Under the pieces are notes generated by a model. It ran no database searches, had not been told where the DNA came from, and saw nothing but the letters and a program-made list of their open reading frames with translations. From assembly GCA_963769585.1 (NCBI GenBank), contig CAVYMJ010000001.1, positions 434,001 through 498,000 on the forward strand: a stretch of DNA of 64,000 bases. Direction: 5' to 3'. The first letter of the stretch is position 1. Every line of letters begins with the position of its first letter. The DNA is from SSC3 sp963769585. Its GTDB lineage: Bacteria > Actinomycetota > Actinomycetes > Propionibacteriales > Nocardioidaceae. The translations under genes were made by a program, and so were the position numbers. Shown here in pieces: positions 8,578-16,294 of the stretch.

Positions 8578-11133
8578 CTACCAGGCACACCCAAAGGTGA
8601 TGAAAGGGACTGGGACGCCGGCGTCCACGCAGTCAGCCTGGGCCGCTGCGAGCGCGCCGGCCGAGTCCATGCCGCTCGCAAGACCATCATGCACCCGTTG
8701 CATGACTTCTGCAGCAATGTCATCACGCACGCGCGCAACTCCGGCTAAAACGGACCGAGTTCCCAGCTGTAGCAGCGCATTCGTCATGCCCAAGCCCTCC
8801 TCGCCAGGGCGCACTGTGGCCAAGCCGGCGTCGCAGGCCGAGAGAGCGACGAAGGGCGCGATGTGGGAGTCCGCATCGAGCTCGTAGGCGTAGAGCTGCC
8901 CGTCCGCCAGACGGATGGAACTGAACAGTGGGCTGTCTTGACGATGTGTCCCATGCGCAGCGATATGAACGACATGAGCCGAGTTGAGCGCTTCGTGGGC
9001 AACCGCGATGGTTGCGGCTTCTCCGGTGACGATCCGGGAACTGGTCCAGACCGCTCCGACCCTTGTGGCCTCGACGGCCGCCAGGTGCAGGTCCGGGCCA
9101 CCGATCGAGACCACGTCCGGCGCCTCCGGTCGCGGGTGCCCCTGGCTGCGCAACCAGGACGTCGCGCTGGGGGTCACCACGGTCGGAAGACCGAAGCGCG
9201 AGGGCACCAGACTCCACGGCATGACCACCAGTGAGCCGCTGCAGCTGACTACCAGGGAACGCCTGCCGATCCGCAGCGGCCGCACCAGCAGGTCGTCGAG
9301 CCGCTCCAGGGCCGACTCGATGGAGCCACGGATGGCCGTCACGATCGGTTCCGGCAACCGCGGCATCGCAATCGCGTCGAGGTCGGCTCGGACCCGCCGT
9401 ACCAGCTCGTCGACGTGCGTCACGCTCGCCAGGTGGTGAAGCGCGACCCTCCGGCCTACCGAGACGACCGCGATCCACCGGCCGTGGTGACGCGCGTACG
9501 TCGCGAAGGCGCTCTCTCCGGCAGCGGCTCGTACCGGCGCCAGCCGCGCACTCGCCTGCACCGGGCCGTCGTGGTCGGCCTCGATCTCCCACGCCCGTGC
9601 TCGGATGTCGCGTTGCAGGTGGGCGGCCCTGGTCCGCAGCCTGACCAGGGTCTCCGCGCCCCCGGCATCGCCGGCCATCCCGCGTGCCTCCTCCTCGACC
9701 TGGCGGAGCTCGGCCAGAAGCTCGGCGGTCTGCTCGTCGCTGGGCGGTCGCACCTGGGCCAGGCGAGTCGACACCGCCCGAGCGCGCTCGATCCCCGCGA
9801 ACACCGCGCTCGGCCTGCCGTCTGCCATCGCGAGGTCCAGCTGGAGCTTGGACAGCTGGACCCCATGTACAGCGCTGGCCGTGCGCAGGTCCAGGGAACC
9901 GAACCGGTTCTGGTACGAGCCGAGCTCGACAAGACCCCGGCGGACCTCGCTGGCCGCCCGCCGGTTCTGGTTCGAGGCAAGGAAGGCCAGCGTGCGCACT
10001 TCACGGGTCTGCAGGCGCGTCTGGAGCGAGTCCGAAGCGCGAACCCGGTAGTCCGCCGGGATTGCCGCGCCGAGGCGGAGCAGGACCTCGGCCTCGACAA
10101 GTTCCGCGGACCGGGCGATGTCGGGCCGGTGCTCGTTCCGTGAGGCCTCGGCGAGGGTGCGCGCGCGTACGGCGATCCCGTTCAGTGCGTTCCGCTGCAC
10201 GAGCCCACGCTTGCCGTCAGCTGCCAACCGGTCACAGCGCAGTCGCTGGAGCTCGGCGTTGCGCTGCCACCGGACGTTGCCTCGCCTCACGAACCTGCGG
10301 TACGCCGAGGCAGCGAAAGCCGCAGCCCGCCGCGGGTCGCCCTCGACGAGCGCGCACTCGGAGCGAACCAGCTCGTTCTCGCCGAGATCCTGGAAGAGGC
10401 GCTGCTGGCGAAACAGGGCCGCCGCCTTCTCCAGTAGCGCGTCGGCTTCACGGGTGAGGCCCGCCTCGCGGTAGACGCGCGCTCGATCCAGGTAGGACAC
10501 CGGGTGCGGGTCGCCGACGTTCTGCTGCTCGGCGGCCTCCAGCGCCGCCAGCGCGCGCGGGATCCGGCCGGCCAGGAACTCCACGTAGCCCAGGTTGTGA
10601 GTGGCCTTGAACGCCAGCACGGCCGAGCCGGACGCCTCAGCGATCGAGCGGCAGCGCTCCAGGTCCGCTGCAGCGCTCTTCAAGGCGAAGCGCTCCAGAT
10701 GCAGGACTCCTCGGTTGAGGAGGATCGTCATCTGGTCCATCGGTTCGGCCAGGTCGAGCAGGTCCGCAGCCTGGTCCAGCGCGGCCAGTGCGGCGCCAAC
10801 ATCGCCACTGCGCAGTTGGAGCAGGCCTCGCTGACCCCTGGCCGCAGCGGCGAGGTCCTGGGCATCCGCGGTATCGATGATCTTCTCGGCCTCGGCCACG
10901 ATGCCCAGGGCCGAGGTCATGTCGCCCGTCGCCTCCCACTGGGCCATGGCCACGCCGAGCAGGGCACGCACTCTGAGCCGTACCAGAGCCGGGACCGGCT
11001 CGGCCTCGTTTCCCAGCGAGCGCAGCACCGACCTGAACTGCCTGATCGATGCCGCGGCTCGGCCATCCTGCGCGGCCTCACGGGCAGCCGCGACCGCGGC
11101 CTCTACTGCCTCGATGTCGAGCGCTGGCGCCAC
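8578..11133 (-). CDS. TPR-CHAT domain protease-like protein
   Basis: 851 aa. Residues about 1-480 are helical repeats of TPR type (many A/L-rich 34-residue units such as RGQRGLLQLRSGDVGAALAALDQA). The C-terminal 320 residues form a CHAT domain, a caspase/separase-like Cys protease fold: catalytic His727 in VVHIAAHG and Cys767 in LSACDAG, followed by GMTNALLQLGTRSVLAG. There is no signal peptide or membrane segment, so it is cytosolic. It is last in a coupled operon with a subtilase, an ECF sigma factor and a 176-aa protein, starting 9 nt after the latter. TPR-CHAT proteins can be activated by a partner bound to the TPRs; what triggers this one is unknown. Confidence 0.88.
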   Translation of the reverse strand: MAPALDIEAVEAAVAAAREAAQDGRAAASIRQFRSVLRSLGNEAEPVPALVRLRVRALLGVAMAQWEATGDMTSALGIVAEAEKIIDTADAQDLAAAARGQRGLLQLRSGDVGAALAALDQAADLLDLAEPMDQMTILLNRGVLHLERFALKSAAADLERCRSIAEASGSAVLAFKATHNLGYVEFLAGRIPRALAALEAAEQQNVGDPHPVSYLDRARVYREAGLTREADALLEKAAALFRQQRLFQDLGENELVRSECALVEGDPRRAAAFAASAYRRFVRRGNVRWQRNAELQRLRCDRLAADGKRGLVQRNALNGIAVRARTLAEASRNEHRPDIARSAELVEAEVLLRLGAAIPADYRVRASDSLQTRLQTREVRTLAFLASNQNRRAASEVRRGLVELGSYQNRFGSLDLRTASAVHGVQLSKLQLDLAMADGRPSAVFAGIERARAVSTRLAQVRPPSDEQTAELLAELRQVEEEARGMAGDAGGAETLVRLRTRAAHLQRDIRARAWEIEADHDGPVQASARLAPVRAAAGESAFATYARHHGRWIAVVSVGRRVALHHLASVTHVDELVRRVRADLDAIAMPRLPEPIVTAIRGSIESALERLDDLLVRPLRIGRRSLVVSCSGSLVVMPWSLVPSRFGLPTVVTPSATSWLRSQGHPRPEAPDVVSIGGPDLHLAAVEATRVGAVWTSSRIVTGEAATIAVAHEALNSAHVVHIAAHGTHRQDSPLFSSIRLADGQLYAYELDADSHIAPFVALSACDAGLATVRPGEEGLGMTNALLQLGTRSVLAGVARVRDDIAAEVMQRVHDGLASGMDSAGALAAAQADCVDAGVPVPFITFGCAW

Positions 11134-11142
11134 GCGCCGAAT

Positions 11143-11673
11143 CTACAGCTGGAACAGGGGGGTGACGATCACGCCCTCCTCGTCGTCGCGGTCGGTCGGA
11201 TGGAAGCTCAGCTGGGCGAAGCCCTCCGAGAGACCGTCGATGACGAACCTGCCGGACTCGTCAGCCACCACCTGGCGGCGCTCGCCCTGCATCCGCAACC
11301 GGACCTCCAGGCCCGCCGGCGGCGCGATCCAACCGTCGATGCGCAGGAGGTCGCCGATCCTGGAGACCGTGACCATGGCGGTGAGCCGCTCCGCCGAGAA
11401 GGTAAGCGTCTCGGTACGGGTGCCCGTGGCCGCCTCACCCCGGACGGCCAGGGCGTCCAGCGGCATCCGGGTCAGGTGGGCAACCTCGGCATAGACCTCG
11501 TTCAACGCGAGAGCGAACTGGATCCGGTCGACCAGGTCATCCGGGACGGGGTCGACCTCGTCGTACAGCTCGCGCAGCTGCGCAAGAACCGTTCGGTCGG
11601 CCTCGTCGAGCGGCCGCTCCGCGGACTCGAGGATCTCGCGGCCGAGTCCCCCAGGGAAGTCCTCTTCATTCAT
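11143..11673 (-). CDS. Unknown 176-aa protein, sigma-operon adaptor candidate
   Basis: I do not recognise a named family. The N-terminal half is acidic and helical (LAQLRELYDEVDPVPDDLVDRIQFALALNEVYAEVAHL). The C-terminal half looks like a beta-sandwich, with alternating hydrophobic strands (RLTAMVTVSRIGDLLRIDGWI, RFVIDGLSEGFAQLSFHP). The ATG overlaps the sigma factor stop (ATGA), so the two are translationally coupled, and the CHAT gene follows after 9 nt. Position suggests a regulator of the sigma factor or a substrate/adaptor of the proteases. It has no transmembrane segment, unlike many anti-sigma factors. Confidence 0.75.
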   Translation of the reverse strand: MNEEDFPGGLGREILESAERPLDEADRTVLAQLRELYDEVDPVPDDLVDRIQFALALNEVYAEVAHLTRMPLDALAVRGEAATGTRTETLTFSAERLTAMVTVSRIGDLLRIDGWIAPPAGLEVRLRMQGERRQVVADESGRFVIDGLSEGFAQLSFHPTDRDDEEGVIVTPLFQL

Positions 11674-12287
11674 GATGGGTTTCCTTCCCATTCCGGGTCG
11701 CCTGCGAGCTTGTCTCGCAGCTTTGCCAGGCATCGGCCACGGGTCGGGCCGATGCTGCCGACGGGCATGCCGAGTGACTCGGCGATCTGGGCGTAGTCGG
11801 GCTTGTCCGCGAAGGCGATCACCCTGATCAGCGTCCGGCACCGTTCCGGCAGTCCCTGGACATGCGACCAGAGTCGCTGATGGCTCACCCCCGTCAGCAC
11901 CACCTCGTCGGGCAACGCCTCCCGCTTGACGGGCACCGAGAGGACCTCTTCCCCCTCCACGCCGAAGATCGCCGCGGTCCGGCTGATGTCGGCTCGGGTC
12001 CGCTTGGTGACTCGCCAGGACTCCCGCCGGGCCGAGGTGAGCAACCACTTGACGACCGTCTGTGGGTCACGCACGTTCTCAGCACTGTGCAGCAGGCTCA
12101 TCCACACCGTCTGTACGACGTCCTCGGCCGCCGTCGGATCGACACCCTGCCCCCGGACGGTGTGCCACAGCAGTGGCGTGACCGTGGAGACGAGTTCGTC
12201 GAAAGCACTGCGGTCACCACCCTGGAAGTCGGCGAACGCGTGGGCCGCCCGGTTGACCAGGGTCTCGCCCTCGGGACGTGTCCTCAT
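11670..12287 (-). CDS. ECF-type RNA polymerase sigma factor
   Basis: 205 aa. Region 2 is at about residues 20-95 (FDELVSTVTPLLWHTVRGQGV, AAEDVVQTVWMSLL, VVKWLLTSARRESWRV). Region 4 is at about 145-200 (LPERCRTLIRVIAFADKPDYAQ then an HTH AESLGMPVGSIGPTRGRCL). It lacks regions 1 and 3, as expected for group 4. Its ATG overlaps the subtilase stop by ATGA and its stop overlaps the next start, so it is tightly coupled to a protease upstream and an unknown protein downstream. It probably directs transcription of a small regulon, perhaps including its own operon. Confidence 0.92.
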   Translation of the reverse strand: MRTRPEGETLVNRAAHAFADFQGGDRSAFDELVSTVTPLLWHTVRGQGVDPTAAEDVVQTVWMSLLHSAENVRDPQTVVKWLLTSARRESWRVTKRTRADISRTAAIFGVEGEEVLSVPVKREALPDEVVLTGVSHQRLWSHVQGLPERCRTLIRVIAFADKPDYAQIAESLGMPVGSIGPTRGRCLAKLRDKLAGDPEWEGNPS

Positions 12288-13945
12288 GCGCCACGCTCCG
12301 GGATCGCCTCGATGATCTTGCGCAGTCGTGGAACGGCCTTGGCCGGCTCGGAGGAGTCGTCACCGGCTCGGTAGCGCTTGAGCAGGAGCTCGGCCAGCTG
12401 ACCGGCGAAGAACGGTGCCGCGAACGACGTACCGCTCCACACCGCGAAGCCGGAGGCGAAGTTGTCCGGGTCCAGGCCCGACCTGGTTTCGCCGAGCTCG
12501 TTGACCAGGATGTTGCTGGCCTGGGCGGAAGCGTTGTACGTGATGGGGAAGGTGCTCACCAGTGCCGCGCCCGGGCGCAGGTACTTGACCCAGGGACCGT
12601 CGTTGCTGAAGAGCGCGATCGTGCCGTCCGGGTTCTTCGCGCCCACTGTCGTGATCGGAACCCGGCTAGCGTCGTCCGGTACGCCGCCACCGTCGTACGG
12701 CGCGAAGGACGCGGGATAGGCCGGTCGGCTGGTCGCCTCGTTGCCGGCGGAGGCGACTACCGCGACCCCCAGCTCACCGAGGACGGCAAGAGGGCTGTAG
12801 AGCAAGGCGTCGTAAGCCATGTCCTCGGGCTGCTCGTGGTAGTAGCCAAGGGAGAGCGCCACGATGTCAACGCGCTCGTAGCCCTTCACACCGTTCAGGG
12901 CGAGCATCTGGCGCAGCACGAGCAGGTTCAGCGAACGCAGCAGCTCGCCCTCCGCGACGATGCCGTCGTCATGGAAGAGCCGGATGCCGAGGATCACCGC
13001 GTCCGGACAGGCCTGCCGGATCAGGCCGGCGATGAACGTGCCGTGTCCGGAGTCCTGCTCGAGCGCGCCGACGAGCTTGTCCATCACCCCGCTGAGGTCG
13101 GCCTTGACCGACACCGGCGGAATCCCGATCAGCTCGCCCATCACCTTCGGGTTGCGCACGACTCCCTTGTCCATCAGCCAGGGGTGGATCCCGATGCCGG
13201 AGTCGAGGACCGCGACCACCGGTCGGCGGGTCTTGGCCGTCCGGGCCAGAGTCGGCTGTGGCTGGGACCCCAACCAGTTCACCGGCTGACGACCACCCCA
13301 GCCCGGTACGACGTAGGTCGTCGTCGCGGGGTGCGGGTTGGTGATCGGGTGCGGGTTGGTGATCGGGTGCGGGTTGGTGATCGGGTGCGGGTTGGTGATC
13401 GGGTTGGCCGTTACGTCGGAGGTGCTGGCCGGGTGCTCGAGCCCCACATCCGCCCGCCGCGGCGAGTCGAGGCCGACCGTCACCCGGTAGGCCTGCAAGA
13501 GGCGCCACGTGTCGATGGGTCGGAAGACCGCCTTGGACGGCTCGTCGACCGGGACGATCTTCACCCGCGACACCCAGATCCCCTCGAGCCGCTCGCGCTG
13601 CTCGTCGGTGAGCCTGGCCCGACGGATCAACGCGTGGTCCTTCTTCGAGCGCTCGTCCCACTCCAGCTTGAACTCCGCCTCGGCGGCGACCCGCTCCAGG
13701 GCGCTGACCGTGTCGGGATGGTTGCCGCGGACCAGCAAGGTGTCGGTCACGAAGACGGTCGGCCTGAGGCCAGGCTGCCCCTTGATCTGGTAGGCCGTCA
13801 TCGGGTCGAGGACCCGGACGTTCAGGATCTCCTCGGCGAACTCCCGAAGGTACGGCGGGTTGGGTGACAGCGGCTGCGTCACGTGCGCCGGCTGCCGGGC
13901 CGCCTTGCCACCATTGCTGCTGGGCTGCGCCATCGTCGTACTCAT
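12284..13945 (-). CDS. Cytosolic S8 subtilisin-like serine protease
   Basis: 553 aa. The catalytic triad is visible: Asp248 (AVLDSGIG), His301 (DSGHGTFIAG) and Ser507 (SGTSFAAP), with oxyanion Asn402 (ASAGNEA). The N-terminal 175 residues are an extra alpha/beta domain of unknown type, joined to the protease by four exact PITNPH-type repeats (residues 182-206). There is no signal peptide, so unlike most subtilases it should act inside the cell. It is the first gene of a four-gene coupled operon and could start or end a proteolytic cascade with the TPR-CHAT protein. The start is ATG 13945; MST is preceded by a gatggg purine stretch. Confidence 0.9.
   Translation of the reverse strand: MSTTMAQPSSNGGKAARQPAHVTQPLSPNPPYLREFAEEILNVRVLDPMTAYQIKGQPGLRPTVFVTDTLLVRGNHPDTVSALERVAAEAEFKLEWDERSKKDHALIRRARLTDEQRERLEGIWVSRVKIVPVDEPSKAVFRPIDTWRLLQAYRVTVGLDSPRRADVGLEHPASTSDVTANPITNPHPITNPHPITNPHPITNPHPATTTYVVPGWGGRQPVNWLGSQPQPTLARTAKTRRPVVAVLDSGIGIHPWLMDKGVVRNPKVMGELIGIPPVSVKADLSGVMDKLVGALEQDSGHGTFIAGLIRQACPDAVILGIRLFHDDGIVAEGELLRSLNLLVLRQMLALNGVKGYERVDIVALSLGYYHEQPEDMAYDALLYSPLAVLGELGVAVVASAGNEATSRPAYPASFAPYDGGGVPDDASRVPITTVGAKNPDGTIALFSNDGPWVKYLRPGAALVSTFPITYNASAQASNILVNELGETRSGLDPDNFASGFAVWSGTSFAAPFFAGQLAELLLKRYRAGDDSSEPAKAVPRLRKIIEAIPERGA
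13329..13400 (-). repeat. Four perfect 18-bp tandem repeats in the subtilase gene
   Basis: Unit gggtgcgggttggtgatc is repeated four times without change (13329, 13347, 13365, 13383), followed by a partial copy. It encodes a proline-asparagine linker between the N-terminal and protease domains. Perfect identity suggests recent expansion, and copy number may vary between strains. Confidence 0.95.
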
Positions 13946-14419
13946 CCCATCGAATCTGTGTTTCCGCGAGCCCGAACGACCCCGATGCCCTGAGCATATT
14001 GAGCGGCCGCCGCCTCGTCACCGATCCTGAGAGCCTTTCGCCGGCACCATCGGCGACGCGCTCTCATCGGTGGCGGGGCGGCGGTCCCCCCTCCGCTCCC
14101 GGTGCTCCTGCGTATTGCAGTCCTGCAACCGCCTGGGGTGGAGCCGGAGCCGAGCCCGCAGGCTCATCCCCGGCTCCACCACCCCCGTAGCGGCTCCGAA
14201 CCTCTCGACCCCCCGATCGGTCCGGCTTCGCGCGGCAATCCCCCGCCACACGACCACAAGGAGCACGAAGACCCACGGCTGATACACGGACCCCGAAATT
14301 CTTCAGACACGTATCAACCCGCGCGCTGGCATCTCTTTACCAGCCGTTAGGCGTCAGATGCTTGAGTCGTCACAGCTCGCCCATCTCGGCGCCGTAGTCC
14401 CCCGTCTAGGAGGCGAAGG
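13946..14419. promoter_or_regulatory. Divergent promoter region with two inverted repeats
   Basis: 474 nt between divergent genes (subtilase and HopA1-like), with no coding frame of normal codon pattern. It holds a 14-nt near-palindrome, ttgcag-tc-ctgcaa (14115-14128), and a larger structure at 14137-14180 with 11-bp arms ggtggagccgg/ccggctccacc enclosing an inner gagcc/ggctc hairpin. These could be operator sites, a terminator or a structured RNA. The promoters of both operons must be here. Confidence 0.5.
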
Positions 14420-15121
14420 ATGAGCTACCGACATGTCGACGAGATCGACAAAGCGGTCCACGTTGCCCGCAAGGCGCTGTCGCTCGGGCATCTGCAACGC
14501 CCCGACCGCCTTACTCGGTTCCTCTACCAGCGCTGGTACCTGGGATTGCCCTCCCACCAAGCCGAGGTGTCGGCCCAGCGGCCGCACGTCTGGCAGGCGT
14601 GGAGCAAGTTGTGGACCCACGAGCACGCCAGCGCAGGATCGGAGCTGGTCCGCCTCTATCTGACCTGCGCTCCGCACACCTCCCTGCACGCGATCAGTCT
14701 GGTCTCGGACCGTGCGGAGCAGTGGGAGGTGCCCTGGCGCCTGGCGAGTACCGCCATGAACACACCGGTCCCGGCGGCTGACGCGACCGTCCTCTACCTA
14801 CCCGTCGCGACGCTCGACCACCTCCGCCCCCAGCTCGAACAACTGGTCACCGATCTTCAGCCGTTCCTGGCCAGCTCCGTGCCGGCGCTGACCCTGCGGA
14901 TCGCCCGTGGCGCTTCCCTGGCGCAGAACCCCGCCGACGGCCGGTCCTTCGGGGAGCACCGGTGCAGCCTCGTGGCCCGGTCGGCCCTGGACAGCCAGCA
15001 GTTCCACCACCGGGAGCAGGTCGTCCGCACCATGCGGGCCTTCGCGGAGGCGGGCATCGACCCGCGGCGCCCGTACCTCGAGGCAGCCGGCTCGTGGGAC
15101 CAGCCCTGGGTCGCCGCCTGA
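14420..15121 (+). CDS. HopA1-like protein
   Basis: 233 aa with an aggagg Shine-Dalgarno sequence 6 nt before ATG. The pattern matches the HopA1 family as I know it: an N-terminal LTRFLYQRWYLG, then ATVLYLPV, VPALTLRIARGASLAQNP, SFGEHRCSLVA and a C-terminal FAEAGIDPRRPYLE. HopA1 relatives occur in Pseudomonas effectors and, with kinase partners, in actinobacterial RiPP pathways, where they help eliminate phosphate from Ser/Thr. No precursor peptide or kinase partner is seen nearby, so its role here is open. The assignment comes from motifs only. Confidence 0.55.
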   Translation: MSYRHVDEIDKAVHVARKALSLGHLQRPDRLTRFLYQRWYLGLPSHQAEVSAQRPHVWQAWSKLWTHEHASAGSELVRLYLTCAPHTSLHAISLVSDRAEQWEVPWRLASTAMNTPVPAADATVLYLPVATLDHLRPQLEQLVTDLQPFLASSVPALTLRIARGASLAQNPADGRSFGEHRCSLVARSALDSQQFHHREQVVRTMRAFAEAGIDPRRPYLEAAGSWDQPWVAA

Positions 15122-15158
15122 CCAACGACAGACTGCGGTGCGCAGCAGCGGTCCAGGC

Positions 15159-15544
15159 CTAGGACGGCGTGCTGCGCACGAGCACGGCGACGGTGAACGC
15201 CGATCCGGGCCAGGCCGAACACGAAGCCGAAGGGCAAGGGCGAAGCCCGCCCAGTAGGAGAGCTCGATCGGCAGGAGCGCGAGGGACCACCACAGGGCCG
15301 CGTGCCGGTCCGCCAGCAGGAGCGCGCCGAGCACGACCTCGGCGACACAGACGATGACGAAGCCAAGGAGCAGTGGCATCGACGTCGGGACGCCCAGGCG
15401 CTCGAAGGGCCCTTCGCCGTAGGTCGGGACCCCGAGGAACCGCCACACCTCGTGGGTCTCGGCGAAGTGTCGGCAGCCGATCACACCGGGGATCCCGAAC
15501 CCCAGGCCGACAAGAAGGCCGAGCACGCCTGCGGCTCGGGTCAC
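15159..15544 (-). pseudogene. Small membrane protein with two frameshifts
   Basis: The GTG at 15544 overlaps the hemerythrin stop (GTGA). The first part encodes hydrophobic segments (GVLGLLVGLGFGIPGVIGC, LLLGFVIVCVAEVVLGALLL, WSLALLPIELSYWAGFAL). The natural continuation PFGFVFGLAR is in a second frame, and the ending SAFTVAVLVRSTPS before TAG at 15159 is in a third. Two one-base insertions, near 15233 and near 15209, would explain this, and the span is 2 nt over a multiple of three. It is either a decaying gene or sequence errors. It resembles 4-TM actinobacterial proteins of unknown function. Confidence 0.55.
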
Positions 15545-16224
15545 GGCCGGCGCATCGTCACGTCCCGGAAGCCGGCGACGTAGCGCCGGTAGCGCCGCTT
15601 GCCGACGAGGGTCCAGAGAATCTTGACGGGTGCGGGCAGCGTCGCGAGCATGGCGGCCGCCTCGTCGGCAGTCGCAACCTCGAGCATCTGACCGAGGGCG
15701 ATGAACCGTTGCGCCGGCGTGAACTTGTCGAACGCGGTTTCGCCGACCTTCGCCCACTCGTCCTCGGTGAGGTGCTCCGCGATCAGGGGCACGATGTCAC
15801 GCTCCTCCTCGTCGAGGTGCACCTCGAGCTGACCCAGCATGCCGGTGATCGCCGCCGAGAGTGCCGCGCCGGACTCGGGGGTAGGCCGATCGAGCCACCC
15901 AGCCCCCAGTCCGCGGACGTCCTCGAGGCCGTCGTGGATTCCTTGATGCTGCGCCTCCATCCTCTCGACCAGGGACGCGGACGGCTGCGCTCTGCTGGAC
16001 AACACCGGCCAGACGAGCTCGTCCTCGGTCGTGTGGTGGGCGGCCAGCCCGGCGAGCATGAAGTCGACGTGTCCCGCGGCGGAGCGGACCCGGGCGCCAT
16101 CGGCCGGCGGGATCGTGCGAACAAGCTGTGCGAGATCAGCGAAGCTGCTGCGAAAGATGCGGTGAATCAGGGCCATGTCCCACAGGGCGGGGTGGGTAGC
16201 CGAGGGCGGGTCGAGGGTGGCCAT
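15541..16224 (-). CDS. Hemerythrin HHE domain protein
   Basis: 227 aa, all-helical. Iron-ligand pattern: HRIFRSSF near residue 21, HVDFMLAGLAAHHTTEDELVWP, HQGIHDGL and HLDEEERDIVPLI, giving the His and Glu ligands of a di-iron HHE site. Such proteins bind O2 or sense NO and redox state. It starts with a gggag Shine-Dalgarno sequence. It is divergent from a TetR regulator across a clear operator, so it is likely controlled by it, together with the downstream membrane gene. Confidence 0.88.
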   Translation of the reverse strand: MATLDPPSATHPALWDMALIHRIFRSSFADLAQLVRTIPPADGARVRSAAGHVDFMLAGLAAHHTTEDELVWPVLSSRAQPSASLVERMEAQHQGIHDGLEDVRGLGAGWLDRPTPESGAALSAAITGMLGQLEVHLDEEERDIVPLIAEHLTEDEWAKVGETAFDKFTPAQRFIALGQMLEVATADEAAAMLATLPAPVKILWTLVGKRRYRRYVAGFRDVTMRRP

Positions 16225-16242
16225 CGAAAACTCCCTTGTAGG

Positions 16243-16272
16243 TGGTCACTAGTGACTATCACTAGTAACTGA
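16243..16272. promoter_or_regulatory. Double palindromic operator for TetR regulator
   Basis: It contains the 12-bp palindrome gtcactagtgac (16245-16256) followed by a second close copy tcactagtaac (16259-16269). The core cactagt is repeated 14 bp apart, a normal spacing for two TetR dimers or one quasi-palindromic site. It sits between the divergent hemerythrin and TetR genes, and a GATAAT -10-like box follows at 16277-16282. Confidence 0.75.
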
Positions 16273-16294
16273 CCCTGATAATGTGCCTCTCGAG

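Noticed and set aside
10504..11796. 430-aa open frame antisense to the CHAT gene
   Set aside because: Reverse-strand shadow with no domain and no start site.
12278..13867. 529-aa open frame antisense to subtilase
   Set aside because: Composition is typical of the reverse strand of a GC-rich gene, and the subtilase has all catalytic motifs.
8578..13945. CRISPR array or Cas genes near the TPR-CHAT operon
   Set aside because: No direct repeats with spacers and no Cas motifs were found in the window; the resemblance to type III-E is in protein parts only.
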